Positions 11,617 to 24,382 are shown, counted from the stretch's first letter. The stretch is 64,000 nucleotides of DNA from Pseudisothecium myosuroides (GCA_951799445.1 OX637291.1:9302501-9366500); one strand, 5' to 3'. Program-made: numbers and translations. The notes: generated by a model from the sequence alone, not told the origin.

Positions 11617-14600
11617 GAAAAATTGATTAGATGCGCACTCATCAACAAGCGCATGGGAGAGTTGGTAATGAACACCTTTGAATTTGTTGCAAGCAAATTT
11701 GCCATAATAGATGTTGTTGCAGTCCTTGCATTCTAGCAAGTTTATCACCAACATATTATCATCCATCACTTTGAGGAAAACGTGGCATTGCTGCAAAAAC
11801 CTTGGGTATTAAAAATGCAGATGGCAGCTCACCTTAGATCGTCCCCTTTTGCTGACTTTAACATCTCCAACCTTATGGAGTTTGAAGGTGCTTGAATATA
11901 GGTTGGGTACAGGAGTTTTGTGTTCCTTGTGGTAGTGGAAACACTCTAAATCCTTCTGTTCGGACAATTCCAACTCTAAGATCTTAAGTGTAGATGTAGT
12001 CCATGCAAAATCCTGAATTTTTTGGTTAACTCCACATGTCCTTGTGAAGTGAACCTAAAGCTTAGATGCAAATGTCTATGATGTTTTGGATGTTTTGGAA
12101 CATGAAATGTATGTAGTTTGTCACTTTAAATATTCAAAATTCTGCATAGACTTTGTAGCAACAATATTATGTTGTTGCAATGATGTAAATTTTGATACTA
12201 ATTTGTGTTTGTAAATGCATTTGCTTTGTGAAGGATATACCTCGAGTACTTTGTTTACAGGACCTTGTGTTTGTAAATATATGTAAAGGACATTTTTATG
12301 CAAGCACAATTAATATTGTCCACAAACCGTGTAGTGCTCATGCTTTGTTCTTTTATGTTTGTTATGTCCTTGTTGTTTTTTTGTATGTTTCAACTACAAT
12401 ATATTCTCTAATTTTTCCTACACACATAACTATATTGAACTTTGATCACACATTGTTTGAAAACACACTACAACGGATGCATGAAAATAAGTTAAATTCC
12501 ATGCATGTTTTCTTTGTACTTTTTTTAACACTTTTGCTTTCATCTTGTTTTTTAATTTATTTTCTTTCTTATAAAGAATATAGCCTACAAAAAAATTACA
12601 TTAACATGGGCAATATGAGTAATGATAGAGTGCCATAAATATAGGCCATTTTGCCAAATTAAATAATTATAAGGACCCTTTTATTTCAACCTCAGAGGTA
12701 ACTAATAGCCCCCTAAAAAATATTCCATTGCAGCATGTGGTACACAAAATTTCCATGTAGTGCTTCATTTGGATGAACCCTAATCCTCTAGACCTTTTCA
12801 CATAGTGAGCAACAGGCAAGGTAAACACAAGAATATATAATATACATTAATGTAAAATTTATATACATGAGTGAGTCTTCAAAAAAATACTACAAATTTT
12901 AAGTTTTTTAGTCCTATTTATAATCCTTCTGAAGATTAGTCACACCCTTTCCAACGGAATATAATCATTGTTCACTTACCAATATATATATATTTTTAAT
13001 TTTTGTTTCAATGACATTTTATAATCTTCCTAGCCCTTTTTACACTCAAGTAATTATTTTGAAATAATTTTCATATCTCTACTCATATTTAGAAGCAAAA
13101 TATACCATATTTTCTAAAAATAACAAAAATAGGGATTTCTAACTAAAAATTATAACTACAAAGTTCTAATGCATAGAATAGATTTGGAATTGATAGATGT
13201 CTAGTGCTGCAACAAAGTCACATATGACAATAATCTTTTTCTAAGCAAAGGTAATGAGAAGATATAGTCTCAAGCATTGGTAGAAGAGCTACAAATCCAA
13301 ACAAGTGTCCTCAAGGTATGGACTATTCTATGACCTTGAAATCAAATGATGTAGTGAATGTAGAAAATATAGTGTGATGTAGTACATGAAAAATCCTTTA
13401 ATTAGTCATTTATCATCTAGTAGAGTTTACTTAATATTTGAACTTAGTATTCATTTACAAATTTTGTCAATATTTGAAAGGTAAAAACTCAAAATTGTAA
13501 CAACATAATAAGTAGTGAACCATAAATTCTAGAAATTTAATCTAATAATATGTGAATATCGTAGTACATTTGAACATCAACTTTTATGTCATTTTAATTC
13601 TTACTAAATCCAATTATAATATATATGTTTATCATTTAATTTTAGGCACAAATGATATTATCATTTTTATTTTTTATTTTTTTAATAATAATATACTAAA
13701 AAAATAAAATCTATAAAAGAATGATGTGGTTCAAAATATTTTAAAAGGACCTTGGTTTACAAAGATTATGTGATTGTTTTTGGACTATATCTTCTAAATC
13801 CACTATATTGTATTTTTGTCAAAAAAGTCTAATTTGATAGGAGAACTTGCATTTATAGATAAATATGTACATGATTTATAAGACCCTTGAGTTTCAATTT
13901 GAAAAGACTTATGACCATTTAATTATAAAATGTCAAAGTCTCAAAACTTGAAAAAATGACATTTTTGACTACATAGTCTAGTAGCTCGTACCTTCAGAAC
14001 ACCCTGGCATAGTGCATAGGCCTAGATGCATGGCCTAAAATGGATACAAATCAATCCAAAGATATTCGAGGTTGAAGTTGGAATCTACAGCAATCTCTAT
14101 TAGAACTTAGAGCATAACACCAAATTCAAAAACTATTCAAAGTAGACAAGACAACTACAAATGTTAACAACTATTAAATACAAAAAATAATCAATCATAC
14201 TAACTATATCATATTGTATACCAAATTTGACACAAATTAGAATTATTAATTTCAAAAAAAAGTTCAATATACTTAATTATTAGCATTAGATACACAAACA
14301 ACTAATCCATCACCAAGTAATCTCTTTATTTCAATTTGACTGCAAATTTGACTGCAAATTTGTGTATTCATTAATTTGAGCTCTTAACTAAGCATTGCTT
14401 AAGATTAGAATCAAATACTAGCCTTCAATAAATAGTTTTACTTCAAAGCAAATAGAAATAGATTTGATGAATCGAATATTCACTTGAGATAGTAAGAAAT
14501 CAAAATGTACGCTACTCAACTTGCCACCTAGGTGGACTATCCGTGGAAACTAGACTAGTTGTACTTCTCTTTTCCTTTTAATTTATTGGGCACCGTTCTT

Positions 14601-14739
14601 TGGAGGAAAAAAAATGTGCACTACAAATACAGTGATCCAACAACAAATGAGATAAATAAGGAAAAGCCAAGACTTTGATCTAAGCACAAAGCTAATACTA
14701 ATTGATCTAAATGAAAAGCAAAACATAAATTTGACTTAC
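11617..14739. other. AT-rich spacer, no supported gene
   Basis: A 148-codon open frame on the + strand (12192-12638) is very rich in Phe, Leu, Ile and Cys, has no domain I know and fits chance translation of AT-rich DNA. A short tandem of the word TTTGACTGCAAA lies near 14335-14365. Nothing else was seen. Confidence 0.45.
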
Positions 14740-14742
14740 TTA

Positions 14743-15146
14743 GAGCATCCCCACTCCAAGCTCGCCAATAGGCTTTTGGCGTGCTCTGAATATACGGACC
14801 TCAAGCGTGGTCCTCCTCTGCCCCACAGATAGATGGGAAATGCAACACGCCAAGATGGAGTTGCACAAGAATAAAAAATTTATCTCACCACGTCATTAGC
14901 CTTGGCCACTCAGCTCCTTTGCCCTCCCTACAAGGTTGGTACATACCTCATAAATCAAGTAAAAAGGTCAGCCACAACACTTGGCGCACCACACGCAAGA
15001 CTCAACATTTGGCCGGGTGCTCATTCAATTTTGAAGTGGCCAGTCTAATTTTGAAGCTTCGCATCCCTACAATGGGGCAGACCACTTGGCCTGGCTTGCC
15101 GTCTCCCTGAGTCAACCCCCCTTGGCGAGTTGTTGTGGGGATGCTC
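14743..15146. mobile_element. PIF/Harbinger-like MITE
   Basis: The ends are GAGCATCCCCACTCCAAGCT and the reverse complement of TTGTGGGGATGCTC, flanked by TTA on both sides (14740-14742 and 15147-15149). It shares GAGCATC termini and the TTA target with the copy at 6688-7052, so both belong to one superfamily. 404 bp, with a GC-rich interior unlike its surroundings and no transposase. Confidence 0.85.
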
Positions 15147-15523
15147 TTAGCATAAAGCAATCAATACAACATAGTACTATAATTCTATATAATTGAGTTG
15201 TAAGGACCAGACCTCAAACTTGTCTTATTATTCAATGAAATTAATCTTCATCTTGTTTAATAGAATACAATACTTATTCATCATCCTCTTCAAGGGCTTA
15301 GTCAGACTAATCATTCAAGTTGTTACATTACACAACATCTTTAGGTCCTTTTTTGGGGGTCAAATCTAGCAAATTTTAAACTTTAAAAAATGTTTAGGAA
15401 TTTGAACGAAGTAGTTGCAAGCAAAATTCAAGAGCTTCTCAATGACTCCAAAGATGTCCAAATTAAACAAAGCTTTTAAATCTAAGTTTCACTTGTAGGC
15501 TGCATAGTGGTTTCACTACAAAA

Positions 15524-15599
15524 AAAACAAGGGTATAAATGACTTGTCCACAATGACTGTAGTAGTCATTTCATTGTGGACACTTGTTTTTTTGTAGTG
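15524..15599. mobile_element. 76-bp CACTA-type miniature hairpin
   Basis: The termini are CACTACAAAAAAAACAAG and its reverse complement, flanked by TTT on both sides (15521-15523 and 15600-15602). The inner arms GTCCACAATGAC and GTCATTTCATTGTGGAC also pair, leaving a loop of about 7 bp. CACTAC ends with a 3-bp duplication are the CACTA/CMC signature. It is far too small to encode anything. Confidence 0.8.
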
Positions 15600-15602
15600 T
15601 TT

Positions 15603-17194
15603 CTACTACGAAATGGTGCATAGTATTGTTGCAGTTAGACTACAACACCTTTATGAAATTCCTATAGGATTGTAGTGCCATCATTTCCAAAGTGTAAATC
15701 TTCTTGCATATGTCTCTATGACTAAGACCATACCCCTCCATGATAACAAACATGATCAAAATGGTGAGATTATGAGACATAGCTACTACCTAAACTCTTT
15801 GTAAAGACACAAGGACATGAATGCAAATCCAAACTATTCAACCTTTATTTATGTACCAATGCACAAACAAAAGACTATAGTTGTCTATTATTGTGGCTTC
15901 ATGTGTCGTTACACCTTCTAGTTTCATTCATTATTTGCTAAAACATAAAGTCTGCCATGCATGTTCCAACCTAACAAATCACATCAATGAGTATAGAAAA
16001 GATTAGGGACCTTCAAAAATTCATACAAAGACAAATAAGACTACTACTCCAACATAGGTCTACAACCCATAAGAACCTTTACTATAAGAAATTCATATTT
16101 TTGTGCACATTTTAATAGACATCCACATGCTTTTATATTAATAATAACATTAAACATCAATGCTTAAAAGGAATAGAAAATTGGACCTGTTTTTTGTAGC
16201 TTTGTGGGTTGGGTACAGTATAGGTAGGTAGCTACAACAATTGTATGCCAAAGAAATTGGATTGCATAAACATGAATGTTCTTTCGATGACGGCAACTTG
16301 TTGTGATGTACTTCTTTGATTTTTTCACTTTGTGTAGAGGCGTATTTTGTTTTATTATCTTTTCACCATCATGCTTGAATAAGGTATCGGAATTGGGTTC
16401 CATAATTAAAGCATTTTTATCCATTGCATAGAAAATATAGCACTTTACCATTGTAAAATCTCGTCCTTGGGTGGGTTGCTCTATGCATTTATACAAACTA
16501 TGTGTGGCGAAGATTTTGGACCCCCTATTTATTTCTTCAAATTTAATTTAAAGAAAAAACAAAAAACTGAGTAGTTTTTTCTAATTTGAAAGTTTATATT
16601 ATGAATTACTGATATTTTTTTTGACAATAATTAGTTACAAATTTTTGAAGAAAAAAGATACACTACAAAATTGAAAATAACTTTGGACCCCCTATTTATT
16701 TTATAAAAAATTGTCTAAAAAATGAACAAACAAATTCTAAGAATAACTCTAGAGCTATTGAAAGTTCATTTTTTCTTAAATATTGATGCAATAGTCATCC
16801 AAATGTATTCTCTATAAATGTTTGAGTTGAAACACATGCCATTTTAGTTCATTTTTTAACCTATTCTGATAGTCATTTTATATGTTAATTGAGTTGGAAA
16901 TTTTTGGCAATAGAAATCTATAGTCATTATTAATTAAAGTTCAAAATCATAGGTTGAAACTATAGTTTATTAAAAAGTGAAAGGGAGTCAAAAAATCACT
17001 TTATCGCACGTGGTATACGAAACTTCTATAGAGTGATCCACTCGAGATCTTGTCATTGTCAAAACTTAAAACCTCTTTAGTTCCAAGCAACTTTCTCCAC
17101 CAATCAACCTAAAATTTTATGTGATGGTTATATCTATATTAGGCAATACAAGAAGCAATTTTCTTTTGTGAACCTTCCTTCTTAAGCACAAAAT
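15603..17194. other. AT-rich spacer, no supported gene
   Basis: A 110-codon minus-strand frame at 16164-16496 has no domain I recognise. The phrase TTGGACCCCCTATTTATTT occurs twice, near 16518 and 16683. No other structure was seen. Confidence 0.4.
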
Positions 17195-17443
17195 CATTAG
17201 AAGAAATTTGAGGCCTCTAGAAGACTGCAAGTTCCCAGGGGGGTCCCATCCTAGAAACTTTGCCACAAGCGCAGTCTGAAGTGGTCAAGAGAGTGCCACG
17301 TCAAATTTTAAAAATTAAAAAAAAAATTCCCACTTTTGGGTAAATTTTTTTTTTGACAGCATTATTGCTGATTTAGAACAAGGGAACATCCAAGGGGAGC
17401 AGCCTTGAAACGGCCTTCCAGAGGCCTTAAATCTCTTCTAATG
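17195..17443 (-). mobile_element. CATTAGA-family MITE, copy 3 (reverse)
   Basis: Ends CATTAGAAGAAATTTGAGG and, reverse-complemented at the right, CATTAGAAGAGATTTAAGG. It is the reverse complement of the 11336 copy over its full length. 249 bp, non-coding. Confidence 0.8.
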
Positions 17444-18590
17444 CAACTTTGAAATTATTTTTTCTATCAGTCAAAACTTTGGCTAGCTTTGAGTGGTTTT
17501 TCTTAGGCTCAAACTCCAGAAGTAGAATGATTAGAATATTACAACTCAACAATGAATTAGATGTTTGCATATTCATTGGAAGTGCAAAGGGTCTTCATGT
17601 CAATAGATGTATGCATTGAGCACCTAAGAGGAAAACCTTAGGAGGACAAACCCTTCACTTTCAAAACAAAGTTACACCTTAGGCTCAACACTAGGTACAA
17701 CCAAGAATAGACCATAAAGAATTATGTTCAATCTAGAGCATTGAAGTTTTGATTGTAGTTGAAGTAATGGTAATGGGTTTGCTTCTTCAAAGTGCCTTTT
17801 TCTTACCCAATGCCTCCATTGTCTTCTTTTTGAACCAACTCTAGCCATGTTGAACACCTCACAAGTTGTTTTTTTGCCTGTATGTGTGACAAAAAACAAC
17901 CCGTTCTACTAGAAACTGTATCACATATGGTAGGAGAAAAAAATACTACAATATTACTTATAGATTGGAAGACTTTCGGGAAGACTATAATATTTGATCA
18001 AGAAGATATTAAAACTATGTAGGTTAATTGAAGTCTTTTTCAGTCCTCTTTTTACATGCCAAATTTAAAGTTGGGGCCATGAAGAACATATAAGTTTAAA
18101 GGACATAACATGCATAATCACAATTGATTTATGCCTTTTTAGAATCTACTAAATAATTTTCTTTTAATGAATTTGTGATATGATTTTTTGCCAAAATCTA
18201 GTGTACTTGAGGTTCATCTCCAAGAGACCCTAACACTAAAGAATCACAATTTGGAATGGACACCCTTACATAAAATCTTTAAGAAAAAAATCATGTTAAA
18301 AAAAATTCAGAATTTTGATGTTAAAGATGAACTTTAAAAGTTATTCAACCCAAAAAGGACTATCAAAAATAGTTTTTGATTAAAAAAAGATTATTTAACT
18401 TGAAAGAATAATTGTATGGTATCTCGGGCCTTTAGAGGGTAAATACTTAAGCCTTTCATTTACCAAAATGGATTGTGGTAGTTTTAAAAAGTCTCTAATA
18501 ACTTTGGAATATTCATTTATTTTTTGTTATTTTACATAAAATGGCTAATAGTCATCCTCTTTGTGTCAAGCTTTGATTTGTGTACTTTTG
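17444..18590. other. AT-rich spacer, no gene seen
   Basis: Only short chance frames, for example 75 codons on the minus strand at 17672-17899 with no recognised domain. Confidence 0.4.
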
Positions 18591-18594
18591 TTAA

Positions 18595-19529
18595 CCCCTA
18601 AAGGACCGAGGCCTTTTTTCTGCCAAAAAACACTGAAAACTGCCATTTCTGTAGCAAAGAGTTAAAAAAAAATTTAATTGTTTTTTTTTCACATCTAACC
18701 GTAGGATCTTACACCTAACTAGTATAAAAAAGTGTGGAAAAAATTTCAGAATTTTTGACCGCATAGATTGCAAGATATCTGTGTTTAAAGTGGAAAAAAA
18801 CAGTTTTTCAGCACATTGCGGGACTGGATTTTTTGACTTTGAACATTTTTAACTTAAAATTTTTGCACTATAGAGTTTTGAGCTTTTAATTCTTGTAGTG
18901 GAGAATTGAGTTGAGAGTCTAGGGAAAAAAAAAAATTCAAAAAAAAAACTTAATTATCATTCTTAAAAAAATTGTTAAGTAGATGTAGGTACAAGATAGA
19001 AGGAAAATCTAAAATATTCATATATTTTAGATGGAATTAAAATGCACTAATCCCAATGGTGGGATTGTTCTAACAAGTAAATCAGACCATGCAAAAAAAA
19101 AAATTTGAAAAATTTGAAAAATTGCATTCAGAAATGAATCCTAAAGTTATTTTTTTCAAGAAGATGCTCTAACTGCCCGAAAAACAAGAATGTCTATAAC
19201 TTCCTCATAACAAAGTCAAATGAAATGAATCAAAGCTTTCCAGATAGCCAAAAATATAGCCTATGAGAAAAAAAATATTAAAAAAAAAAATTCAAATTTT
19301 TGTCCATTTTTTTATTGCTGCCCGAGCTGCCCCCCGTAGCCTGTTTTGAGCTTATATGGTCATAACTTTTTTTCCCGGGCACCGATTGTGAAAAAAATTA
19401 TATTCCCTTGAAGCTAATCAGTTTTTCTACCTCCAAAAAAAGTTTCAAAAAATCAGGAGAAAATTTCAGCCCGTAGGTACCTGCCCGAAAACGCATTTGT
19501 CCCCCGTAGGGACAATGGTCCTTTAGGGG
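18595..19529 (+). mobile_element. TTAA-flanked transposon, subfamily 1, complete copy
   Basis: 935 bp between TTAA at 18591-18594 and TTAA at 19530-19533. Perfect 13-bp terminal inverted repeats read CCCCTAAAGGACC. The flanks outside TTAA do not match each other, so TTAA itself is the duplicated target. The interior is AT-rich with GC-rich terminal 100 bp and has no transposase frame. TTAA duplication with C-rich termini fits piggyBac; Kolobok also uses TTAA. Related copies are at 21693, 28643 and 32589. Confidence 0.85.
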
Positions 19530-19596
19530 TTAAGTAGTGCTAAAGGTATAAGGCCTTTACAATTAAAAACAAATTTTGGCACTTGAGACAAAAGAA

Positions 19597-20708
19597 TTAT
19601 TATTATTATTATTTTTTGAACAAATGGAAAATACCAATGCATTAAAAAGGAATCAGGAAACAAAAGCCAAGCCAAAGCTGGCGAATGAAGAGATAAGAGC
19701 AAAAAGACAAAAAGACAAATAATAGCACAAGAAACGAAACCAAGGACCTAAATGAAAGAGCAAATGGTAGGACCTTGACTACTCCAAATAAAAGTGGAAC
19801 CACTCCAAAAAGCTAACACTGGAGATTGGAGCCAAATACTATCAAATTTGGACCAAATAGCTTTATGACGATGAGGGTGATGCCGTACAGTAATCTATGC
19901 TTTGAGCTGTGCTGCCTTGTTAGAGTCCAGGAGGGAACTCCACAACTTGGATACCTCTAGAATACTCTCTATCTCTCCGCCTAACAATGGCGAGGAGGAA
20001 TATTGTTGTTATACACGTAGGATTCAAGTGTTGCAGATACATAAGAGCTAAAATTGAGACCCTTACTTCTTATTTCATGGTACCTTACAAGGGGCGACCT
20101 TTGACCCAAGACGTTGGTAATGGAGCAATGGTTTGCCACTTATGGCATACTCAACATTTTTAGGGCATTCTCTCATCACCCAAAACTCTTAGCCAAAGAC
20201 CAAGATCATGGCTAAATGGGTTCCAAGGACATCTTCCCCCTTCTTTTACCCCCAACTGGAAGGACGTGTGGCATAAGGCACGATCTCAAAAGGAAGCAGC
20301 CTTCATGTAGTCCGTTTGGCACAAGGCAGTTGCCGTTCATTCGTAGAGAGCCCGTATTGCCCCCAACATCGACATTGACTGCAAATGTTGCTCATTGAAA
20401 CTCGAAGAAACTCCTATCCACCGTTTCTACGATTGCCCAAGAGCTCAGGAGGTGTGGGACTATGCTCAGTCTATTCTTCATCACATGTTAGGGGAGCCAC
20501 CTATCTTGGGGCCTCACACCAGATTCAATGCCATTCAATGTATCTTTGGATCCACTATTCCATGTTGCTTCATCAACATCCGTACTATCTGGACCCTACT
20601 TAGAGGCTCCTCCCTGTGGCTTATTTGGATCGCCCGCAACAATACCGTCTTTTCTAGGAGCACTTGGCCCCCGACCCTCATACGAAGAATAAATTTTCAT
20701 TTTTTTAT
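19597..20708 (-). mobile_element. LINE (non-LTR) insertion with internal inversion
   Basis: On the minus strand, 19597 to about 20000 reads as a LINE 3' end: a coding tail (ILEVSKLWSSLLDSNKAAQ), a 3' UTR, and the tail TTGTTCAAAAAATAATAAT. The adjoining segment, about 20200-20705, encodes the LINE zinc-binding C-terminal domain but on the + strand. The order is that of twin-primed insertions, where the 5' part is inverted. AAAAGAA lies at both edges (19590-19596 and 20709-20715) and may be a short target duplication. Confidence 0.7.
20230..20700 (+). pseudogene. LINE ORF2 C-terminal zinc-binding (zf-RVT) fragment
   Basis: Read on the + strand, the fragment gives FTPNWKDVWHKARSQKEAAF, then SVWHKAVAVHSWRARIAPNI, then a CKCC cysteine pair at about 20380. 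Next come an ETPIHRFYDCPRAQEVWDYA segment and a RGSSLWLIWIARNNTVFSR segment. This matches the reverse-transcriptase zinc-binding domain found after the RT of plant LINEs. A TAG at 20308-20310, in a position where the family has Trp, breaks the frame. It lacks RT and endonuclease and has an abrupt AT-rich right edge. Confidence 0.8.
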
Positions 20709-20734
20709 AAAAGAACAACTTGTCTTTGATTTTG

Positions 20735-20975
20735 TATGAGTATATTTATTTGGATAACTTTGAATCATTCTATTTTGGTTGATGAATTGAAAGTTATGAC
20801 AAGTTTCATTGTACAAGCAATTGTGGCATTTTTTTACAAAAATAATATCTCATATTCTTTCTTGAACTCTATTTTAAATATTTTAAGGAAAAAAAAAAGT
20901 GTAGGATATAGCTTGTCAATGTCCACTAAAATATTTTCTCCATTTGGAATAATAATTTTTTATATTTTTTGAGTT
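20735..20975 (+). repeat. Diverged fragment of TTAA-family subfamily 2
   Basis: Matches the middle of the complete copy at 34464-35395 in order: TTTGAATCATTC, then AAAGTTATGA, then TGAACTCTATTTTAAATATT, then GTGTAGGATATAGCTTGT. Neither end is present. Confidence 0.5.
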
Positions 20976-21031
20976 TTTAGCTATTTATTTATCAGAAATC
21001 AATATGAAGCATTAATTGCTAAAAATATTAA

Positions 21032-21600
21032 CCCTGGAGCGCGCCGATGTCCATTTTCTGGACGATGAACAGATTCAGATCCTTGTTTCTGTCTCATTCC
21101 TGGTTGGATGAAAGTCATCCTAATTTTTGGTGATACTTTATCAAGTTGTTGTCCTATCCATCGGTTGGATTGGGTGTTACTAGAACATATACATTTCTAA
21201 AATTACAAATGTGGAAGTATGTCAAGTGGTCAATTTGCATTGACTTCAGTTCAAAACTAGATGTGCAAAAATGAGGTCAAAGATGTAAAGGTCACAAAAA
21301 TTTCAAAAAATCACCATATGAAGAGAACCTTATTTCAAATCCATTCCAACAAGTTTTACTCAAAAAATGATAATATTTTACTTGTAATTGAATTTAAAAA
21401 GAATTCTGAAATTTTCTTTTCAAAATTTATAGAAAAAGATTGGTGATAGCATTAGTAGATCTAACCGTACGGATAGAATTTAAAAATCAAAATCTACAGC
21501 TTTCGTTTGTATACCAATTCCAAAATATTCTTCCAAATTGTAGTTTATAATGTTTTTTCTCAAATCGTCAATTTTGGAGATGAATCCAGACACTCCAGGG
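21032..21600. mobile_element. TTAA-flanked element with CCCTGGAG ends
   Basis: 569 bp bounded by TTAA (21028-21031 and 21601-21604). The ends are CCCTGGAGCG and, reverse-complemented, CCCTGGAGTG. The interior differs from the CCCCTAAAGG families, so this is a separate family with the same target. No transposase. Confidence 0.7.
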
Positions 21601-21692
21601 TTAACCTATTCTAGGTTTATTTTCTACATGCAATTTTTTTCCTCTCAAGTTTGAAATAAAAATTTCTGAAGGTCAAACTTCAACTTGAGCAT

Positions 21693-22610
21693 GGACTAAA
21701 CCGAGGCCCTTTTTCTACCAAAAAACACTGGAAACTGCCATTTTTGTAGCAAAGAGTAAAAAAACTTTTAAAAAAAAAAATTTCACATCTACCCATAGGA
21801 TCTTATACTTGACTAGTATAAAAAAGTGTGGAAAAAATTTCAGAATTTTTGACCACACAAATTGCAAGATATTTGCGTTTAAAGTGAAAATAACAAGTTT
21901 TTCAACACATTGTGGGATTAGATTTTTTGACTTTGAACATTTTTAACTTAAAATTTTTTCACTATAGATTTTAGAGCTTTAAATCTTTGTAGTGGAGAAT
22001 TGAGCTGAGAGTCTAGGAAAAAAAATTCAAAAAACTTAATTATCATTCTTAAAAAAATTATTAAATAGAAGCGGGTACAAGATAGAAGGAAAATCTAAAA
22101 TATTCATACATTTTAGATGGAATTAAAATGGACTAATCCCAATGATGAGATTTTTCTAGCAAGTAAACTAAACCATGCAAAAAAAAATTTGAAAAATTTG
22201 AAAAATTGCATTCAGAAATGAATCCTACAAGTTATTTTTTTCAAGAAGATGCTCTAACTTCCCGAAAAACAAGAATGTCCATAACTTTCTCATAACAAAT
22301 CCAAATGAAATGAATCAAAGCTTTCCAAATAGACAAAAATATAATCTATGAGAAAAAAATGTTAAAAAAATTAAATTCAAATTTTGGCAATTTTTTTTTG
22401 TTGCCTGGATTGCTCCCCGTCCTCTGTTTTGAGCTTATTTGGTCATAACTGTTGTTCACAAGCACCGATTGTTAAAAAATTATATTCCCACAAAGCTTAT
22501 CAGTTTTTCTATCTTAAAAAAAAATTCAAAAAATCATGACAAAAATTCAGCCCGTAGGTACTTGCCCGAAATCGCATTTGTCCTCCAAAGGGACAACGGT
22601 CCTTTAGGGG
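21693..22610 (+). mobile_element. TTAA family subfamily 1, copy with eroded left end
   Basis: Aligns closely with 18595-19529 from ACCGAGGCC (about 21700) to the right end, GGTCCTTTAGGGG followed by TTAA at 22611-22614. The left 10-15 bp have lost the TTAA and inverted repeat. Confidence 0.8.
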
Positions 22611-22614
22611 TTAA

Positions 22615-23196
22615 TCTTGCAATTGGTGAGAATCTAAAATAATCTTTGAAGTCCTAGATCTTACTCAATTTTCAATATTTTTTTAGAAAAAATAAAATCA
22701 TAGGATGTAGATTGTTTATTACAACATTGCAACCATTGGAATTGGCATTTTTCAATTCCATAACCAAATTCTTAACAATTCAATATTTTGAATCATTCTC
22801 TACTTCATTCTATTTACTATTTTTTTCCTATATGTTGTACAATTCCAAATGTTGTGAAATTTTCCAAGCATATAGCCAACTTGTGTAGAAAATAGAATCC
22901 AAAAAAGCACCACCATTTTGGACATTTTTTCATAGAAAAGTGAGCTTGTGAAGTGCAGCTGCCTTGTTTTTTGCAGGGCCAAAAAAATGATTTCGGTGAA
23001 TTTGAATGCTTATATCTTGCAATCCATGCAGTGGAAATTTCTGAAATTTTTACCACGTGTTCTCAAGTCAGCATACTACAACATCTTATAGTTACATTTG
23101 TCAAAAAAAAGTTTTTTTTCAAAAATTTGGTACTTGTACTAAAAATAGCAATTTTTGAGCATTTTCAATGAAAATGTAGTCATGGAACTTTAGGGG
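22615..23196 (+). mobile_element. TTAA family subfamily 2, left-truncated copy
   Basis: From about 22624 it aligns with the right two-thirds of the copies at 25376 and 34464. It ends in ACTTTAGGGG and TTAA (23197-23200). It abuts the preceding element at a single TTAA. Its left part is not found nearby. Confidence 0.7.
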
Positions 23197-23200
23197 TTAA

Positions 23201-24382
23201 GCATGAAGAGTATAAAATATCCAAATAGTTGTCATTCCTAAACTATTTATAAATTTGCTTCAAATGAATTTTGAAGATTTAACTTCAAAAGTTCACCGAA
23301 AATGCAATTTCTATCTTTAAAATTTGATTTTTTTAATGATATTTCAAAAGTAAGGCTTCATTTGATTTGTGAAAAAAAGGCATAAAATTTAAAAATGAAA
23401 ACATCAATACTTTCTCCAAATAGTAAACTTTACAACGATAGGCAAATACTAAACATTTTGTGTTATTTTTCTTATAGTTATTTTTTCCATAATAATATTA
23501 GTTTTGAAAATAGAAAGACAACCCTATGTAATTTGCTCCTCAAAACAATTGTAGTGAAAAAAATTCCGCTTGAAAACAATGCCCAAAGTTGAACATTAAC
23601 CATAAAATGGTTCATTGGGTGTCAAATAATTTGTCATTTACCCTTACAATCATGATATTGCCTGCCACTCCAAGTTCAAACAAAATTTGTGAGTACGAAG
23701 GCTGCCCGGGTGAAAACCTAGGCAATGGTTTTTTGTGCAAATAAATGTTGGCGGGCTGTTGTTTTCCCACAAAATAGTTACTTGTAGCCCGGACGATGAA
23801 GGGCAATGTTTGGTGAGAATTGTTGGTTAGTTCATTGTTAGCTGGCGAATTTGAGAAAATAATCACTTGGAATGTGAAAATAGAGGATTCAAAACTAGAC
23901 AAAAAAATAGGTAGGACTGGCAACCAACCGGTGTGCAAAATTAAAAGGTAGATATATAGCTATCCCTTTTCATGAAATTGTCAAATTTTAGTTACTTGCC
24001 ATCTCAAATCCAAAGCTAATACCCGAGTTGCTGGAAGTGGGTGTGTTCTTAAAGAAGGTGAGTATCTCTTTTGGATTGGTTGTTGAAGTGCTTGGAGTGC
24101 TTGGAGAAGGTGGGGGCGGGTATCACTTCAGGGTTGGTTGTGACTACTAGCTCCTACTCCATCATCCATATATGTTTGCCCAATGTAATGAAATTTAGAG
24201 TTTAGTTTCAAAACGACATGTCTTTGAAGGAGGAGGATTGTAGGCAAATTTGAAGTTGAAGGAAAGTTCGCTAGTGAGAATTTGATACCAAAAGAAATGA
24301 AATGCTGGGAGATTTTATAAGGAGAGGATGCAACTGGTGACTCACTTGGACTCCCCCCACCATAAAAAAATTCCCAAACGTT
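23201..24382. other. Spacer, no supported gene
   Basis: Mixed AT-rich DNA. Minus-strand frames of 108 codons (23612-23938) and 116 codons (24128-24478) show no domain I recognise and overlap a foldback on one side. Confidence 0.35.

Noticed and set aside
12192..12638. 148-codon open frame on the + strand as a gene
   Set aside because: Composition is that of translated AT-rich spacer, with no domain and an overlapping open frame on the other strand.
16164..16496. 110-codon minus-strand frame as a transposase fragment
   Set aside because: No motif could be named, and the surroundings lack terminal repeats.
16518..16700. Target duplication from the repeated TTGGACCCCCTATTTATTT
   Set aside because: The 165 bp between the copies has no inverted ends or tail; it is more likely a small local duplication.
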